Assembly: GCA_964036195.1 (NCBI GenBank)
Contig: OZ038460.1
Location: 15,255,504-15,319,503, forward strand
DNA: 64,000 nucleotides
Direction: 5' to 3'
Source: Sphaerolaimus hirsutus
Lineage: Eukaryota; Nematoda; Chromadorea; Monhysterida; Sphaerolaimidae
In this document: positions 32,292 through 43,450 of the stretch, in pieces
Layout: every line of letters starts with the position of its first letter
Position numbering within the stretch: position 1 is the stretch's first letter
Translations under genes and position numbers: made by a program
Notes under the pieces: model-generated
Database searches by the model: none
What the model was told of the DNA's origin: nothing
What the model saw: only the letters and a program-made list of their open reading frames with translations

Positions 32292-32970
32292 ATGGTCCGG
32301 CTGAAAAGTGGCCGGGCAGTGCTCGCCATTCGCGCTAGGGGTAAGCTACGGTCATAAAATTTTGACAGGTTAAGATATCAGGTGTTTTGAGTTCTCACCC
32401 AAAATTTCACCCCTCTAGCTCCACCCACTGCGGAACTGTGGGGGTTACAATTTCGGTCATTTTGTACTGATGTACAAATGGTGCTCTAGCTCTATTTTAA
32501 TGTTGTTTTGTAATGTGCAGTAAATGAATTATGTGGATAAAATTTCCCTATGTTTCATTACTAATGTGTAGTGGATACATTACCAGTGTTCAACAGCAGT
32601 GAGTAGACTCCAAGGGGGGCTATTTTGAGGAGAGGCAGAATGATGAATTTGGTAGTGAGAGTAGTGACAGTAATGACAATATAGACTAGGCTTATGATAT
32701 CATAGCTAATGTTGGTTACTGCTGGCACATTGCCAACACTGGTGGCTCACACTAGCCAAAGTTTCATGATCACAACATAAAGCATCATTGAGCTAAAGCT
32801 AGAGCACCATTTGTACATCAGTACAAAATGACCGAAATTGTAACCCCCACAGTTCCGCAGTGGGTGGAGCTCAAAACACATGTTATCATAACCTGTGAAA
32901 ATTTTATGACTGTAGCTTACGCCTAGCGCGAATGGCGAGCACTGCCCGGGGACTTTTCAGCCGGACCATG
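32292..32970. repeat. 680-bp palindrome
   Basis: TACATGGTCCGGCTGAAAAG (32291) is inverted at the right end (CTTTTCAGCCGGACCATGTA). Further pairs: CTCGCCATTCGCGCTAGG with its inverse near 32925, and TGTACTGATGTACAAATGGT with its inverse at 32808. The centre (32510-32750) is AT-rich and mostly unpaired. No transposase. Confidence 0.9.
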
Positions 32971-32987
32971 TACTTGTCGCGCAATAC

Positions 32988-33270
32988 CAAAGGCCCACTT
33001 CAAGCCCAAAATTGAGAAGTGATAAGTAAAATGGCAAAAGCGAAGTGAATTGCGATGTAAAATGGCAAAGCGAAGCGAATTGAGAAGTAAAATGGCAAAA
33101 GCGAAGTGAATTGACAAGTAAAATGGCAAAAGCGAAGAGAAATTAATTTTCATTTTTATTTTTTGACGTTGCTTTTGCCAATTCACTTGCCATTTTACTT
33201 CGCTTTTGCCAATTTACTTCGCATTTGCTCCTTTCTTCTCAGTTCTCAATTTGCGGAACTGGCACCAGGT
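32988..33270. repeat. AAATGGCAAAAGCGAAG foldback
   Basis: TAAAATGGCAAAAGCGAAG recurs in tandem at 33028-33140 and returns in inverse orientation at 33165-33230, ending GCGGAACTGGCACCAGG. The right end is shared with the complete copy at 45171-45402. The left end is missing. Confidence 0.75.
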
Positions 33271-33291
33271 TACCCAATTCATATGGGGCAG

Positions 33292-33510
33292 GCCTGATAC
33301 GCACACGTGCCCGATACGCACATTTGCCCGTTTTTTTCACTTGACACTTTTTCAAGTGATTTTCAGATATGAGTGAAGTGAAAAAGTTTACTAATGTCAT
33401 TGCGCAACTTTTTTTCACTTTACTCATATCTGAAAATCACTTGAAAAAGTGTCAAACGAAAAAAACAGGCATATGTGCGTATCGGGCACGTGTGCGTATC
33501 AGTGCACGCC
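33292..33510. repeat. Foldback with doubled GATACGCACA(C/T)(G/T)TGCCCG ends
   Basis: CTGATACGCACACGTGCCCG and ATACGCACATTTGCCCG oppose GGCATATGTGCGTATCGGGC and ACGTGTGCGTATCAG. The core is a clean hairpin of TTTTTCACTTGACACTTTTT and TATCTGAAAATCACTTG. It is a compact version of the hierarchical palindrome at 4061-4645. Confidence 0.85.
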
Positions 33511-33655
33511 CATTCATATCACCCAAAATTCCATGATTTGTCGAAATTTCAGTCTGATTCGCTTATTCACCCAATTAGTGATGGAATCCGACTGTGGATG
33601 TTTTAGTTGATGCTCAGCGCGCACTTTAGTGCGTTTCGGCATAAATTCGTTAATC

Positions 33656-33913
33656 CGTATTTCCTCGAAATACCCCCCCCCCCCTCGAAATACCCCCCTC
33701 AAAATGGGCACTATGAATTTGTGGTCCGGGAAATGCAGACGTTTAAAACACTTACTGTGTTACGTTAGAACATCGTTTATACCATCTACGTCCTTATATA
33801 AGGCTGTAAAAACTTATAAATGGTGGTTATTGTTGCATTTTTCACGTTTTTCTCTCAAAATTTTCACTCTGAAAAAATAAACCCCCCGGGAGGTAATTCG
33901 AGGAAATACGGTA
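33656..33913. mobile_element. Family A element, short
   Basis: CCGTATTTCCTCGAAATAC to TAATTCGAGGAAATACGGTA. Internal TACCATCTACGTCCTTATAT matches the copy at 14090-14356, in inverted orientation. Confidence 0.75.
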
Positions 33914-33970
33914 TATTTGCAATGCAATCCATTCATCCCATCAATATGGTGCCAAAAATCGGGAAAAGTT

Positions 33971-34668
33971 CAGAGTCGTTAAAAGTACTGAACTTTTTTT
34001 TAAAGTAAACGTAAACGTAAAGTATTTTTCTTTTACTCACCCCTGAGTATAGAAAACGTAAATTTGAAAAATACTTTTACACTGCGTAAAACGTGAGTAA
34101 AATACTTTTTTCCAGAGAAAACGTAAAAACGAGATTTTTTTCTGGGGAAAACGTCAAAAACGGGTATTTTTTTCTCACAGAAAACGTACAAGTTAATATT
34201 TTTCTCAGAATTAAGTCAGTATTTATCGAAGTTTTACTCTTATATACAACAAGATGCGTTTTTCTCTCCTGCTAAGTATTTCTGATGAAAATGTCTTATG
34301 TTTGTCACTTTCTTTTTGGCAAAATGACATTTTCTGTCCGCTAAAATACGTTTTCTGTACTCGCGTACTTTCAAAAAGTACGCGCGTAAGTGAGTACCGG
34401 TATTTTTTTCGCGAGGAAACGTAGACGTATTGCCAGCACACACACTAGTTTACCAACACGAAATGCTCGACCATTTTGGTAAACTGTTTTGATAAAACAG
34501 TACGAAGCACCGTACAAATCTGTACTGTGTTTCGTCCTGTTTTGTCAAAACAGTTTACCAAAATGGTCGAGCATTTTGTGTTGGTAAACTACTGTGTGTG
34601 CGCCCATTTACGCAGTACTCGAGTATCCGTAATTATCGAGTAAACGTAAATACGTTTCAACAACTATG
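33971..34668. mobile_element. Family B element (B2) with nested hairpin
   Basis: CAGAGTCGTTAAAAGTACTG to CGTTTCAACAACTATG. Flanks GAAAAGTT (33963) and GAAGAGTT (34669) differ at one base, an 8-bp duplication. The interior has AAACGTAAA and AAAACGT motifs. A separate hairpin (34436-34602) is inserted near the right end. Confidence 0.85.
34436..34602. mobile_element. 167-bp near-perfect hairpin element
   Basis: CACACACACTAGTTTACCAA / TTGGTAAACTACTGTGTGTG ends with arms of about 70 bases, including ATGCTCGACCATTTTGG and its inverse. The centre is ACGAAGCACCGTACAAATC. Very few mismatches suggest a recent insertion. Confidence 0.85.
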
Positions 34669-35277
34669 GAAGAGTTACATATTCCAAGTCAAGTGTCAAC
34701 TAAAAATACCTAATGCAGAAACTGGTGATGGAGCGCGGCATGTATTCTTTTTGTCAGCCGTTTCGTTGCTTAGGTACAGGGTTTTTTGCTTTTGTTTGTC
34801 TGATGTGCTGAATGATTCACAAGCAGTATATTGATATCCCAGGGATGTTTCTCCACTGTGAGACACCCCAGTATACTACATTTCTTCTAAAAAGAAACTT
34901 TTATTTTTTCGTTAGCCTTTTTTTCCCGTTTCCTCATTTTTTCCGGTCGTATTCTGGCGGACGACTTTTATTAGAATTCAGGATTTTACAAAGATTTTCC
35001 ATGTAAACATGCAGTTCACAAACGATGATAGCACTCGTTTTAACCTGTAAATCACTCTACCCTCACTGTGTTACTTTTGCGCTTCGGATGTTCGAATTAA
35101 GATGTTCGTTTTGACTGACAGACAGAGCTTTGAGATTTCTGTCTGACAAATGTGTACAAATTTGAACAGAGGCAAAACTTAATGATCTCCCACGAGAGAC
35201 ATCTAAAAGTAAACGTTTATGTGACTTGTAAACCGAACGGTTGAATAAATCTCCTGTGAACCCCGCCCCCATTGTGT

Positions 35278-35480
35278 GTTTATACTCTGCGAACATCACA
35301 CTTAGTATGGAAAGCTACCATAATCCACCTGAATAATGAACCAAAAGTTATACAGTTTTTCCGTCATAATATTTCGTCTTTACTATGGAATAATTAATTA
35401 CGAAATTTATCACAATATTTTATTCATTTAATTATGGTAGGATTCTACGCATACTATGCGTTCCCCCGAGTATACCTATC
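35278..35480. mobile_element. Element related to 19668-19877
   Basis: TTTATACTCTGCGAACATCA, CACTTAGTATGGAAAGC, CTGAATAATGAACC and ATCACAATATTTTATTC, ending CCCCCGAGTATACC. Same order of landmarks as the copies at 19.7 and 60.3 kb. Confidence 0.7.
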
Positions 35481-35547
35481 TGTTGTGGTGAAAAATGCAC
35501 TATGCTATGCGCACTAGCAATGGTGGATTTATTGCGTTTGAGTTCAT

Positions 35548-36010
35548 CATAGTTGTTAAAACGTATTTTTGTTCACTCGGAAAATACGCATACTCGAATG
35601 CATAGTAAAAACGTTTACGTTTCCTCCGTAAAAATACCTGTACTCACCTTTACGCGTACTTTTTGAAGGTACGCGGGTACAGAAAACGTAAAACGAGCAA
35701 AGCATGGAGTGCATAGAGACCAAAAACAAATTGAAACCACTGCGAAAATGGCAGCGAGAAGGATCAAAGTTGCGATGGGTCGGCTTAGCAAGGACTCTCA
35801 CTTTTACTTTCATGTTTTCCTGTATAACTCTCTCACAAAATACTCGCTTTTACGTTTTCCTTGAGTAAAAATATCTGTATTTATGTTTCTATCCAGTATC
35901 TAGTATCTATCCAATTACGCCGTGTAAAGTAAAAAAAAATTTAGTTTATGTTTTTTTTACTCTGTGATGAGTAGAAAAATATATTTTACGTAAAAATAGA
36001 AAAATATATT
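35548..36010. mobile_element. Family B element (B3), right end decayed
   Basis: CATAGTTGTTAAAACGTA on the left, then TACGCATACTCGAATGC, ACGTTTACGTTTCC and CGCGTACTTTTTGAAGG. The right side dissolves into TATATTTTACGTAAAAATAG. Confidence 0.65.
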
Positions 36011-36106
36011 TTGCTATTTATTGCACATATTATTCAATACATGGTGTTTTTGGATTGGGGTAGTTTTTTGAAGTTCATTCTGAGGCTGGCTCCGCGGTGG
36101 CAACCC

Positions 36107-36232
36107 GGTGGCACTCCCGCAGTCTCCCAGACCGTGTAAAATGTAAAATATATTTTTGGGCACTTTTCATGACGTTTTAAAGGAATTTTTACACATTACA
36201 GTCGACATTTTGCAGGATCAGAGAGGTCCCCT
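36107..36232. mobile_element. Family T palindrome (T3)
   Basis: GGTGGCACTCCCGCAGTCTC and TGTAAAATGTAAAATAT on the left; right half degraded (ATTTTGCAGGATCAGAGAGG). Confidence 0.5.
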
Positions 36233-36368
36233 TTGTGTGTACATTTGTGTACCATTTCAATGCACGTCCATAATTATTCATAGCACTTTCTCATGCAAAT
36301 TTCAGTCTTTCAAACAAGTAGTTGGATGGCCCAATGAAATACTGCCACGTGAAAATTTCACGTGGCAG

Positions 36369-36756
36369 CAAGGACGTAGCCAGGGGGGGGGGGTGAGGGG
36401 GGCGGCCCCCCCCCCGGTTCCCTGGTAAACATTGGGAAAATTACCGATTGAACATTCGCGCATATACCCTGCACTCAACAATTATTTTCAGTTCACCTGT
36501 CGTGGCAGCCTAAAATCCTTTGCAGATTCGCTAAACGTGACCACGTCGCAGTATGTTTTTAAAATACATACATATACAGCGCTCTATGGCGCCATGGCCA
36601 ACGCCAGTGGCGCCGTGACGTGACGTTGCGCCTACGAATGGCGCCAGCGCCATCGCACCATTCCTTTAGTACAGGGGTCAAATTGGGGTGGGGGGCTGCG
36701 CCGGGCTCCGTATACAATCCGCCCCCCCCCGCTCAAAAATCCTGGCTACGTCCCTG
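36369..36756. mobile_element. Family C element with 8-bp duplication
   Basis: CAAGGACGTAGCCAGG to CCTGGCTACGTCCCTG. The 8 bases on each side are CGTGGCAG (36361-36368 and 36757-36764). An internal R-like GGCGCC segment lies at 36590-36655. Confidence 0.9.
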
Positions 36757-37154
36757 CGTGGCAGTATTTTCATTTTTTATTTTATATCTATTTACTATTT
36801 TAATTTTATATCCAATATCCAATTTTATATCTATTTACTATTTGTTTACTATTTACTTTTTATCGTTTTTTGCTTGCTATAATGGCGGTCGTTCGGTTCT
36901 ACGATGCGTGGAATAATGCATATAAATATTTATGAAATTTTTTATGTTATTGTGAAACAGTGTGTTTTCATTGTTAAACCAAGGAAACATTCGTGAAATG
37001 GGCTTATTATCTCCTTAAATTACACTATTCTCAAATTTCAATCTTATTTTCTTCTCAATTGTCATGCAAAGTGTCAAGTTCAGTAATGTATCTTTTCTTT
37101 TAATTTGATGTCATCTTACATGACATTTGACACTTCACTTGAGACTTTACAGGC

Positions 37155-37260
37155 AGTGATGTATCCAGGATTTTTGAGCTCGGGGGGGGGGGGGTTGTTT
37201 GTTTACAGAGCCCGGCGAACGTAGTGGGGCTCAACCCTCTAAAAAAATTACTAAGCTAGG
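37155..37260. mobile_element. Partial family C element
   Basis: CAGTGATGTATCCAGGATTT then GAGC and a G run, as in the other C copies, but the right end is missing. It directly follows a T-type palindrome (37060-37155, CAAGTTCAGTAATG and CACTTGAGACTTTACAGG). Confidence 0.6.
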
Positions 37261-37317
37261 CCCTTGATTTCAGGGTGCGGGGCTGCACCTGGCCTTTTAG
37301 CTTGCCACTTTAAAACA

Positions 37318-37769
37318 TACCGTATTTCCTCGAAATACCCCCCTCGGATCGGAATACCCCAGTCAAGAAATACCTCCCCCCTCAAAATGGCCACTATGAT
37401 TTTATTAGCCTTCCCCTCGAAATACCCCCCCCCCCAAATTGAGTGTACAGAGAACGTACCTACATGACAAAACTGCGGTTTTTGATTCGGGCAACGCAAA
37501 ACACACGTTAAAAACAACGAATTGTTACGTTAGAACAGTGTTACATGCTTATATAAGTCAATAGACTCTTACATATAGCGGTTACTGTTGCATTTGAATT
37601 TTTCTTCGTCTGTGTACGTTTCAGACGACAATTTAGTACTGGAATTTCAAAAAAAAATCTGGCGAAATAATAAGCACCCCCTCGAAATACCCCCCTCGTT
37701 TAACCCCCGCTCAAATTTCTCACTCTGAAACAATCACCCCCCGGGGGGTATTTCGAGGAAATACGGTAG
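37318..37769. mobile_element. Family A element
   Basis: TACCGTATTTCCTCGAAATA to TTTCGAGGAAATACGGTA, 452 bp, with all internal landmarks. Confidence 0.85.
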
Positions 37770-38590
37770 ATATAATTTTGATGTAGCGTCAGTTTCTTTA
37801 GGTGCTGCTGTGACATTTTGTTTTGTCATAGGTCATTGTAATTTCTTTAAAATTGTCACCGAATTTGTCATCAAATTTTCCTTTTGAATAATCGAATAAG
37901 CTATTCAGTGGTGGCAAAATGCCGACTAGCGCCATGAAAACACCACATATCATATCGCAACAACCATAAATAATTAATAATGGTGCATTGTAAAACCATA
38001 AATAGTGCCGCGCCGCCCGAGATAAATACTTCCATTGTTCAGAAGCCATGAAACCACAATATCCACTTTGACAAAGTCATCACTCACTTTAAAAGTGACA
38101 TAAGTATTTGTGTCAATAAGTTATATTTCAAGTTGTCATATAGATGCCACTTGATGGATACCCGGTGTGCCTTTAGCTGTCTCAATAATACCATGTTGCC
38201 ACTATGGCGACAGTGTCACAATAGATTCAGTTCGGGTTTAGTTGAAATGAGTCCTCTATGGAGTGGTGGCTTCGCTACAGCGCTTTTGTCTCACTTGACA
38301 ATGATCATTTTTAACAATTCATTAACTAATTGTCATACATTCTTCTAGCGTCATGGATACCGGTTGCATATTTAAGGCCATTTTCCGCGCGCGACCGCTG
38401 GCCGCTCTTCGCGCTCACGATGGCAAATTTTTTTTGGTGGCAAAGCTAATGGCACCGATGGCAAAGTGGCAATTTTTGGATCACGAATTTTCTGAATTTT
38501 CACAGATTAGAATTCTACAAATTAGAATCCAAACCTTTGAATTTCCCAATCAAAACACCCAATTTTCTCGATTTATTTTCCCATCATTAT
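37770..38590. other. Unique AT-rich intron sequence
   Basis: No exon with credible splice sites. GTGGTGGC, GGTGGCA and GATGGCA motifs are frequent, which may be a decayed repeat. Confidence 0.35.
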
Positions 38591-38598
38591 TTGACGGC

Positions 38599-39179
38599 AA
38601 TGTATGCAGTCAGTTGTGTCAACTGAATGTCCAATGCAGAGTAGTTAAAAGGACGGAACTTTTGTCAAAGTATACGTAAACGTTAAGTATTTATTTTTTA
38701 CTCACCCCCTGAGTACAAAAAACGTTAAGTACATTTTCTTTACTTTTACTCATGAGCAAACATGAGTAAAATACTTTTCCTCCCAGAAAACGTAAAAGTG
38801 AGTATTTTTAAGGAATTTGGCCACTATGTTCACTAAAAATATCTAATTTTTGTACCGTTTTCACCTTTTTAACCTTCAAATTCACTAGTTCATGTATTAT
38901 TTGCCTATTTTCAGCTAATTTTCACAATTTTTTCGTTTTTCTGACCATTTTTTTCCATCAATGCCTTGAAAATTCCTATAACAAAGCCTATCTGAAATAC
39001 GTTTTCTGTACTCGAGTACTTTCAATAAGTATACGTAAAGGCGAGTACAGGTATTTTTTCGAAGTATACGTAAACGTATTTACTCAGCACTCGAGTATAC
39101 GTACTTTTTGAGTAAACGTAAATACGTTTGAACAACTATGGTATGCAGTCAATTGTGTCAACTCAATGTCCAATGATCA
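38599..39179. mobile_element. Family B element (B4) between 38-bp direct repeats
   Basis: The element (about 38637-39140) runs CAGAGTAGTTAAAAGG to GAACAACTATG. GTATGCAGTCAGTTGTGTCA with its continuation lies immediately left (38599), and GTATGCAGTCAATTGTGTCA with its continuation lies immediately right (39141), about 36 bp with two mismatches. Confidence 0.8.
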
Positions 39180-39414
39180 AGTATGCATGCTCACTTTCGA
39201 ACGGGTTTACCGACTCTCCGGGTTAGACCTATCAAAGTTACCTATTGTTACCCATCGAACAGACATGAATAGTCTAGTTTAGCTTGTTTTCTTGGTTCTA
39301 AATTTGGTTGTTTCTTGTTACTTTTGGTTCTGTTTAGAACCTTGCGATGTCAGCTGTATTGTTTTGACACGTTGCTAGTTATTGTGGGTTTTTACCTCAC
39401 TAGCCACTTATTGC

Positions 39415-39580
39415 CTTTCAAGTGTGAAGTTTCAAATGTCATGAAAATGTCAATCAAAACAAAACAAAAAAGATTTGATTACTGAAATTTTGAAGCTTTG
39501 CTTGACAATTGACAAATTTGTATGACATTTTGCATGACATTTGGCAGACTTCACACTTTACAGGGCTCGTGACTGGCACC
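39415..39580. mobile_element. Family T palindrome (T5)
   Basis: Left AAGTGTGAAGTTTCAAATG, CATGAAAATGTCAATC; right inverse ACTTCACACTTTACAGGGCT followed by GACTGGCACC. Hairpin with an AAAACAAAACAAAAAAG centre. Confidence 0.75.
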
Positions 39581-39902
39581 TGGTTAGATCAATCCTAATT
39601 CAGGCAGAAATCAAGTGTCATCCTTCATCAGAAGTATCCCCTATGATAGAAACGGTTGTCATTGGTAACTTGGTCGCTGGGCATAGTTTGTCAGTTTTGA
39701 ATTATGACCTATCTCTATTATTTGTCAAATATTGGCTGCAATTTTATGACCCATATAGGTAGCGGCGGGTGCTATTTTTAGTTTCGTTTTGTTGCCGTGA
39801 CTAAAGATACCTATTTAGATTGCATCCGTGGCGATTTATTTTGGCGATAGATTTGGGGGTGCCCTTGCCACGTTTCATGGGCGCACCCCGCCGTTTACAG
39901 GA

Positions 39903-40065
39903 CGTGTAAAATGTTATGCAAAGTGTCAAAAGTCATGTAAAATGCCCTGCAAAATGGCAACCGAGTTGCCATTTTGCAGGGCATTTTCCATAACGTTTGA
40001 CACTTTGCTAGACATTTGACATTTTACAGGGCATTTTACGTGGTCTGAGACTGCTCCCTGGCGCC
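39903..40065. mobile_element. Family T palindrome (T6)
   Basis: GTGTAAAATGTTATGCAAAG pairs with an inverse run ending CATTTTACAGGGCATTTTAC. Centre GGCAACCGAGTTGCC. Confidence 0.75.
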
Positions 40066-40094
40066 ATTTGTCCGAAATGTGCAGTGGCCAGTGG

Positions 40095-40560
40095 CTAGTG
40101 ATGTACAAAGCGCCTGGAGTTTGGTTCGTCAGTAGCACCAGTGCCACCCCCCGACGCATTCAAAGACCCTGTAAAGTGTCATGTGTCATGTAAAAGACCT
40201 TTTAATGTGTTATGTGTATCCTATTCCTGATCTTATTTTATTGTATCCAAATCTTAATTTTTATGTCCAAATCTTACTTTTTAACATAAGATTACGATAC
40301 AAAAACATAAGCTCTGGATACGATAAAATGAGATTGGATACACATGACACTTTACATGGTTTTTTACATGACATTTGACACTTTACAGGGTCTTCTACAT
40401 GACACATGACATTTGACAGGCTCTTTTACATGACACATGACATCTTACAGGGTCTTCTACATGACACACGACATTGTACAGGGTCTTTTACACGGTGTGT
40501 GGTGCCCCAGGCGCCAGCGCCACTACTAGCAGTGACGCCATTTCGCTTGGCGCCGTTTCA
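40095..40560. mobile_element. Family R element carrying a nested family T palindrome
   Basis: TAGTGATGTACAAAGCGCC on the left and GGCGCCGTTTCACATC on the right. In between, 40165-40500 is a T palindrome (CCTGTAAAGTGTCATGTGTC to GGTCTTTTACACGG) with an inner GGATACGATAAAATG / TTATTTTATTGTATCC hairpin and four near-repeats of ACAGGGTCTT(C/T)TACATGACA. Confidence 0.75.
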
Positions 40561-41070
40561 CATCTAGCTAGTGGCAACAGCGAATTTTGAATTTTTTTTT
40601 TGGATATTGACATCAAAAATATTTAGCGGGAACGCGAAAATCTCGCATTTACGTGTCTAATGATGTAAAACTAACATGGCGCCTTCTAGCTAGCGTCTAA
40701 GCCAAAAACGACGTTGTTATTGATGCTTTTATCTCATTTTATCTCTTTTAGGAAAAACACTGGCTGTTGCGGCTTAGCAGAAACCGTCACTGTTGTTTTT
40801 GGCGCTTTGCGGAATCAATAGACATTTCTGATTGTCAGAACTACATCCTGATTCAAAGAGACATTGTACTGTGTACCAGACTTGTTAAAATACTGGTATT
40901 TCTAAAATACTGGTAAAGGTCTGGTGTCATCTTCTATCCCTTATCTTGTAACCCCGACTGTGTGCTGTTGACCGCAGTGCTATTGTCACTGGAATCCATT
41001 TCACAAGCCCCAAATTTCACAACAATAAAATTTGAATTCATGGGTAGATATCGACAGATTCTGTACCTAC
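40561..41070. other. Unique sequence
   Basis: No supported feature. R-like GGCGC motifs at 40675-40690 and 40798 are isolated. Confidence 0.35.
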
Positions 41071-41071
41071 C

Positions 41072-41513
41072 GTATTTGCTTAAATAGTTCCCCCTTGAAT
41101 AAATCCCCACACGAATGGCCTAAATAATGCAGTACATCTTGAAAAAACAATCAATGAAGCCAGATCAAGCTAAATAGCTCCGTCTGGTTTGATTCAACGA
41201 ATGCAAATGCAGTAAAGTGTGCAGCAACGCCACACATGTGTATGTTGTAGTGTGTACACATTGTACACAATGGATGTACGCTGACGCTGATGCCGCTGAA
41301 AATGAATTTTAGGCATTTGATAAAAAAATTGTGTGCAATTTGAACAAAAATGTCATGTTCTTTTGTTAACAAAGCACATTTTGCAAAATGAATTGATAGA
41401 AACATGCTTAAAAACTTAAATGAAATAACAATCCCCCTTGAATAATTACCCCTCAAACAAGTCTGACGAATTAAAAATCCCCCGGGAGGATTATTCGAGC
41501 AAATACAGTATAT
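41072..41513. mobile_element. A' subfamily element
   Basis: ACCGTATTTGCTTAAATAG to TTATTCGAGCAAATACAGTA. Internal TGTATGTTGTAGTGTGTACA and GTTAACAAAGCACATTTTGC are shared with the copy at 62623-62968. Confidence 0.8.
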
Positions 41514-41529
41514 CCCTATTTTCAGTGCA

Positions 41530-41911
41530 TAAAGAAAAAAATGTACTGACTGTTCTTATTAGATTACCTACATATCAGTCTCCATCATATCTTCAAACAG
41601 CTTTCTCAAATGACAGAAATACGAATCTCAGAAATATTTTCTTCAGAAATAGAAATATTTCTATGACAAAAAAATGTCTTGAATTTGAGATTTCACAGCA
41701 ATATGAATCTCAAATGACATTTGAAATGTCCAAGAGAAAAGGGGCGGAGTCAAACAACCCTATGTATACCCAATGGCTTAACAAAGGTACATAAATATAA
41801 GAAACTTGGTTTCATTCCTTTCCCAGATCAGGATTTTTATCCATTGCCTCACACCGGAACTGATCAGTGGGTTGGTGTTTGGCAACTTAAAAATATGTGC
41901 GTGAAAATGTT
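41530..41911 (+). pseudogene. Unrecognised coding fragment with a frame change
   Basis: Protein-like sequence in two overlapping frames. The first (about 41530-41790) includes VHKEKNVLTVLIRLPTYQSP and ends NPMYTQWLNK. The second (about 41790-41911) reads VHKYKKLGFIPFPDQDFYPL and on to TGTDQWVGVWQLKN. Either one base shift at about 41790 broke a gene, or a 40-base intron (GTACAT...CCCAG, 41791-41830) joins QWLNK to DQDFYPL. The fragment is AT-rich in codon use, unlike the main gene's exons, and is framed by an A' element on the left and an A element on the right. It may be an exon of another gene or a relic of a mobile element's protein. I do not recognise the family. Confidence 0.45.
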
Positions 41912-42343
41912 TACGGTATTTCCTCGAAATACCCCCGGGGGGTGATTGTTTCATAGTGGTCCCGAGAGGGAGGGGGGGTGTTAAACGAGGGGGGAGTATT
42001 TCGAGGGGGGAGTTATTATTTCGCCAGAAATTTTTTCAAATCCTAGTACAAAATCGTCGTTTGTGATGTACACTGGGGTAGAAAAATGCATCAATAACTG
42101 ACATGTATAGACTCCTGTAGACTAATAGTAGTACGTAGATGGTATAAACACTGTTCTAACGTGATTACGACATTGTTTTAACGTGTGTTCTGCACTACGC
42201 AGAACACAAACTGCAGTATTTGTCATGTACGTTCTCTTTACACTCAATCTGGGCGGGGGTATTTCGAGGGGGGTGATTGTTTCATAGTGGTCTCGAGGGG
42301 GGGGGGGGTCAAACGAGGGGGGGTATTTCGAGGAAATACGGTA
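41912..42343. mobile_element. Family A element
   Basis: TACGGTATTTCCTCGAAATA to TTTCGAGGAAATACGGTA, 432 bp, with the CGAGAGGGAGG and TTTAACGTGTGTTCTGC landmarks. Very close to the copies at 2740 and 51792. Confidence 0.85.
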
Positions 42344-42606
42344 TATTGAACACAACAAAAAAATACAGTTTATATTCAACTCGAGAGAGGTGGCACCTTT
42401 ATAAATACTAGTGTTCCCAACACCTAAAACTTATTTCGTATATATCTATTTACAAGCACCGTCCAAAAGTTACTAGAAACTCGATAGAAAATGCACGCAG
42501 TTTTTTGTACACAACCTTTTTTACACTTAATCACAAGCTTAAAAGAGGACTGTGCAAAAAATATCACGGTTTCTCAGTATTTACCTAGGTATTTCAGCTT
42601 GGAAAG

Positions 42607-43066
42607 CAGAGTTGTTAAAAGTACTTAATTTTTTTCAAAGTATGCGTAAACGTAAAGTATTTATTTTTTACTTACACCCTGAGTACAGCAAACGTAAAGT
42701 AATTTTTGTTACTTTTACTCGTGAGTAAACGTACTTTTTCCCATGGAGAGTATTTTTGAGAAAACCCACCCAAATTTTCGCTCAAAACCACTAATTTTCA
42801 TAATTTTTTTGCCTATTTTAAGCGCTGTTTGGCTATATATGTGCTTATACATCCATTTTCGACTATTTTTCGCATGTTTTCTTCCTTTTTCCCTTCTATG
42901 CCTTCGAAAAATCACCGTAAAAGTTCTGGAATACGTTTTCTGTACTCGAGTACTTTGAAAAAGTGTACGTAAGAAGTGGATAAAGGAACTTTTTTGGAGG
43001 AAACGTAAACGTAATTACTCTGTACTCGAGTATACGTATTTATCGAGTAACGGTAAAGCAACTATG
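42607..43066. mobile_element. Family B element (B5)
   Basis: CAGAGTTGTTAAAAGTACTT to GGTAAAGCAACTATG. Interior CAAAGTATGCGTAAACGTAA, CTCGAGTACTTTGAAAAAG and CTCGAGTATACGTATTTATC. Confidence 0.8.
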
Positions 43067-43179
43067 CTGGTTAGTAAAACAAAGTATGTGAGTATTTGAT
43101 GAAAAAGTAAGCCAATGCATATACTCAATAAACTCGACGGACATTATAGAAGTCAATGGTCTAAGGAATTTTCGTACAA

Positions 43180-43450
43180 CTGCGTATATTCGTAGTTGGC
43201 ACACGTCCAAGTTACCGTTTGCGAGAATGTTACCAAATATGAAAGACGCATGATTTCCGTCAGCGTCAACAAAAATGACTGCGGAATGCGATTAAGCGAC
43301 CGCAATTGGTTGCTAATGGCAGCCCACACACGAGTTGACACATATGTTGACTTAATTGCATTCCGCGGTCATTATCGTTGACGCGAACGGAAATCATGCG
43401 TCTTTTACTTCGTTCGTATAAAACGCTTCAGTAACTTGGACGCAGCGGTA
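43180..43450. repeat. AAAGACGCATGATTTCCGT palindrome
   Basis: AAGTTACCGTTTGCGAGAAT and GAAAGACGCATGATTTCCGT pair with the inverse ACGGAAATCATGCGTCTTTT and the outer AACGCTTCAGTAACTT. The inner pair is TGACTGCGGAATGCGATTAA with TTAATTGCATTCCGCGGTCA. The arms are about 90 bp. Confidence 0.85.

Noticed and set aside
32083-32304. Frame after TGTGTTTCAG that reads LPFVTNGYLFEMQDKLI
   Set aside because: The acceptor looks acceptable but the frame runs into the palindrome at 32292 and no donor is convincing. AT-rich codon use differs from the other exons.
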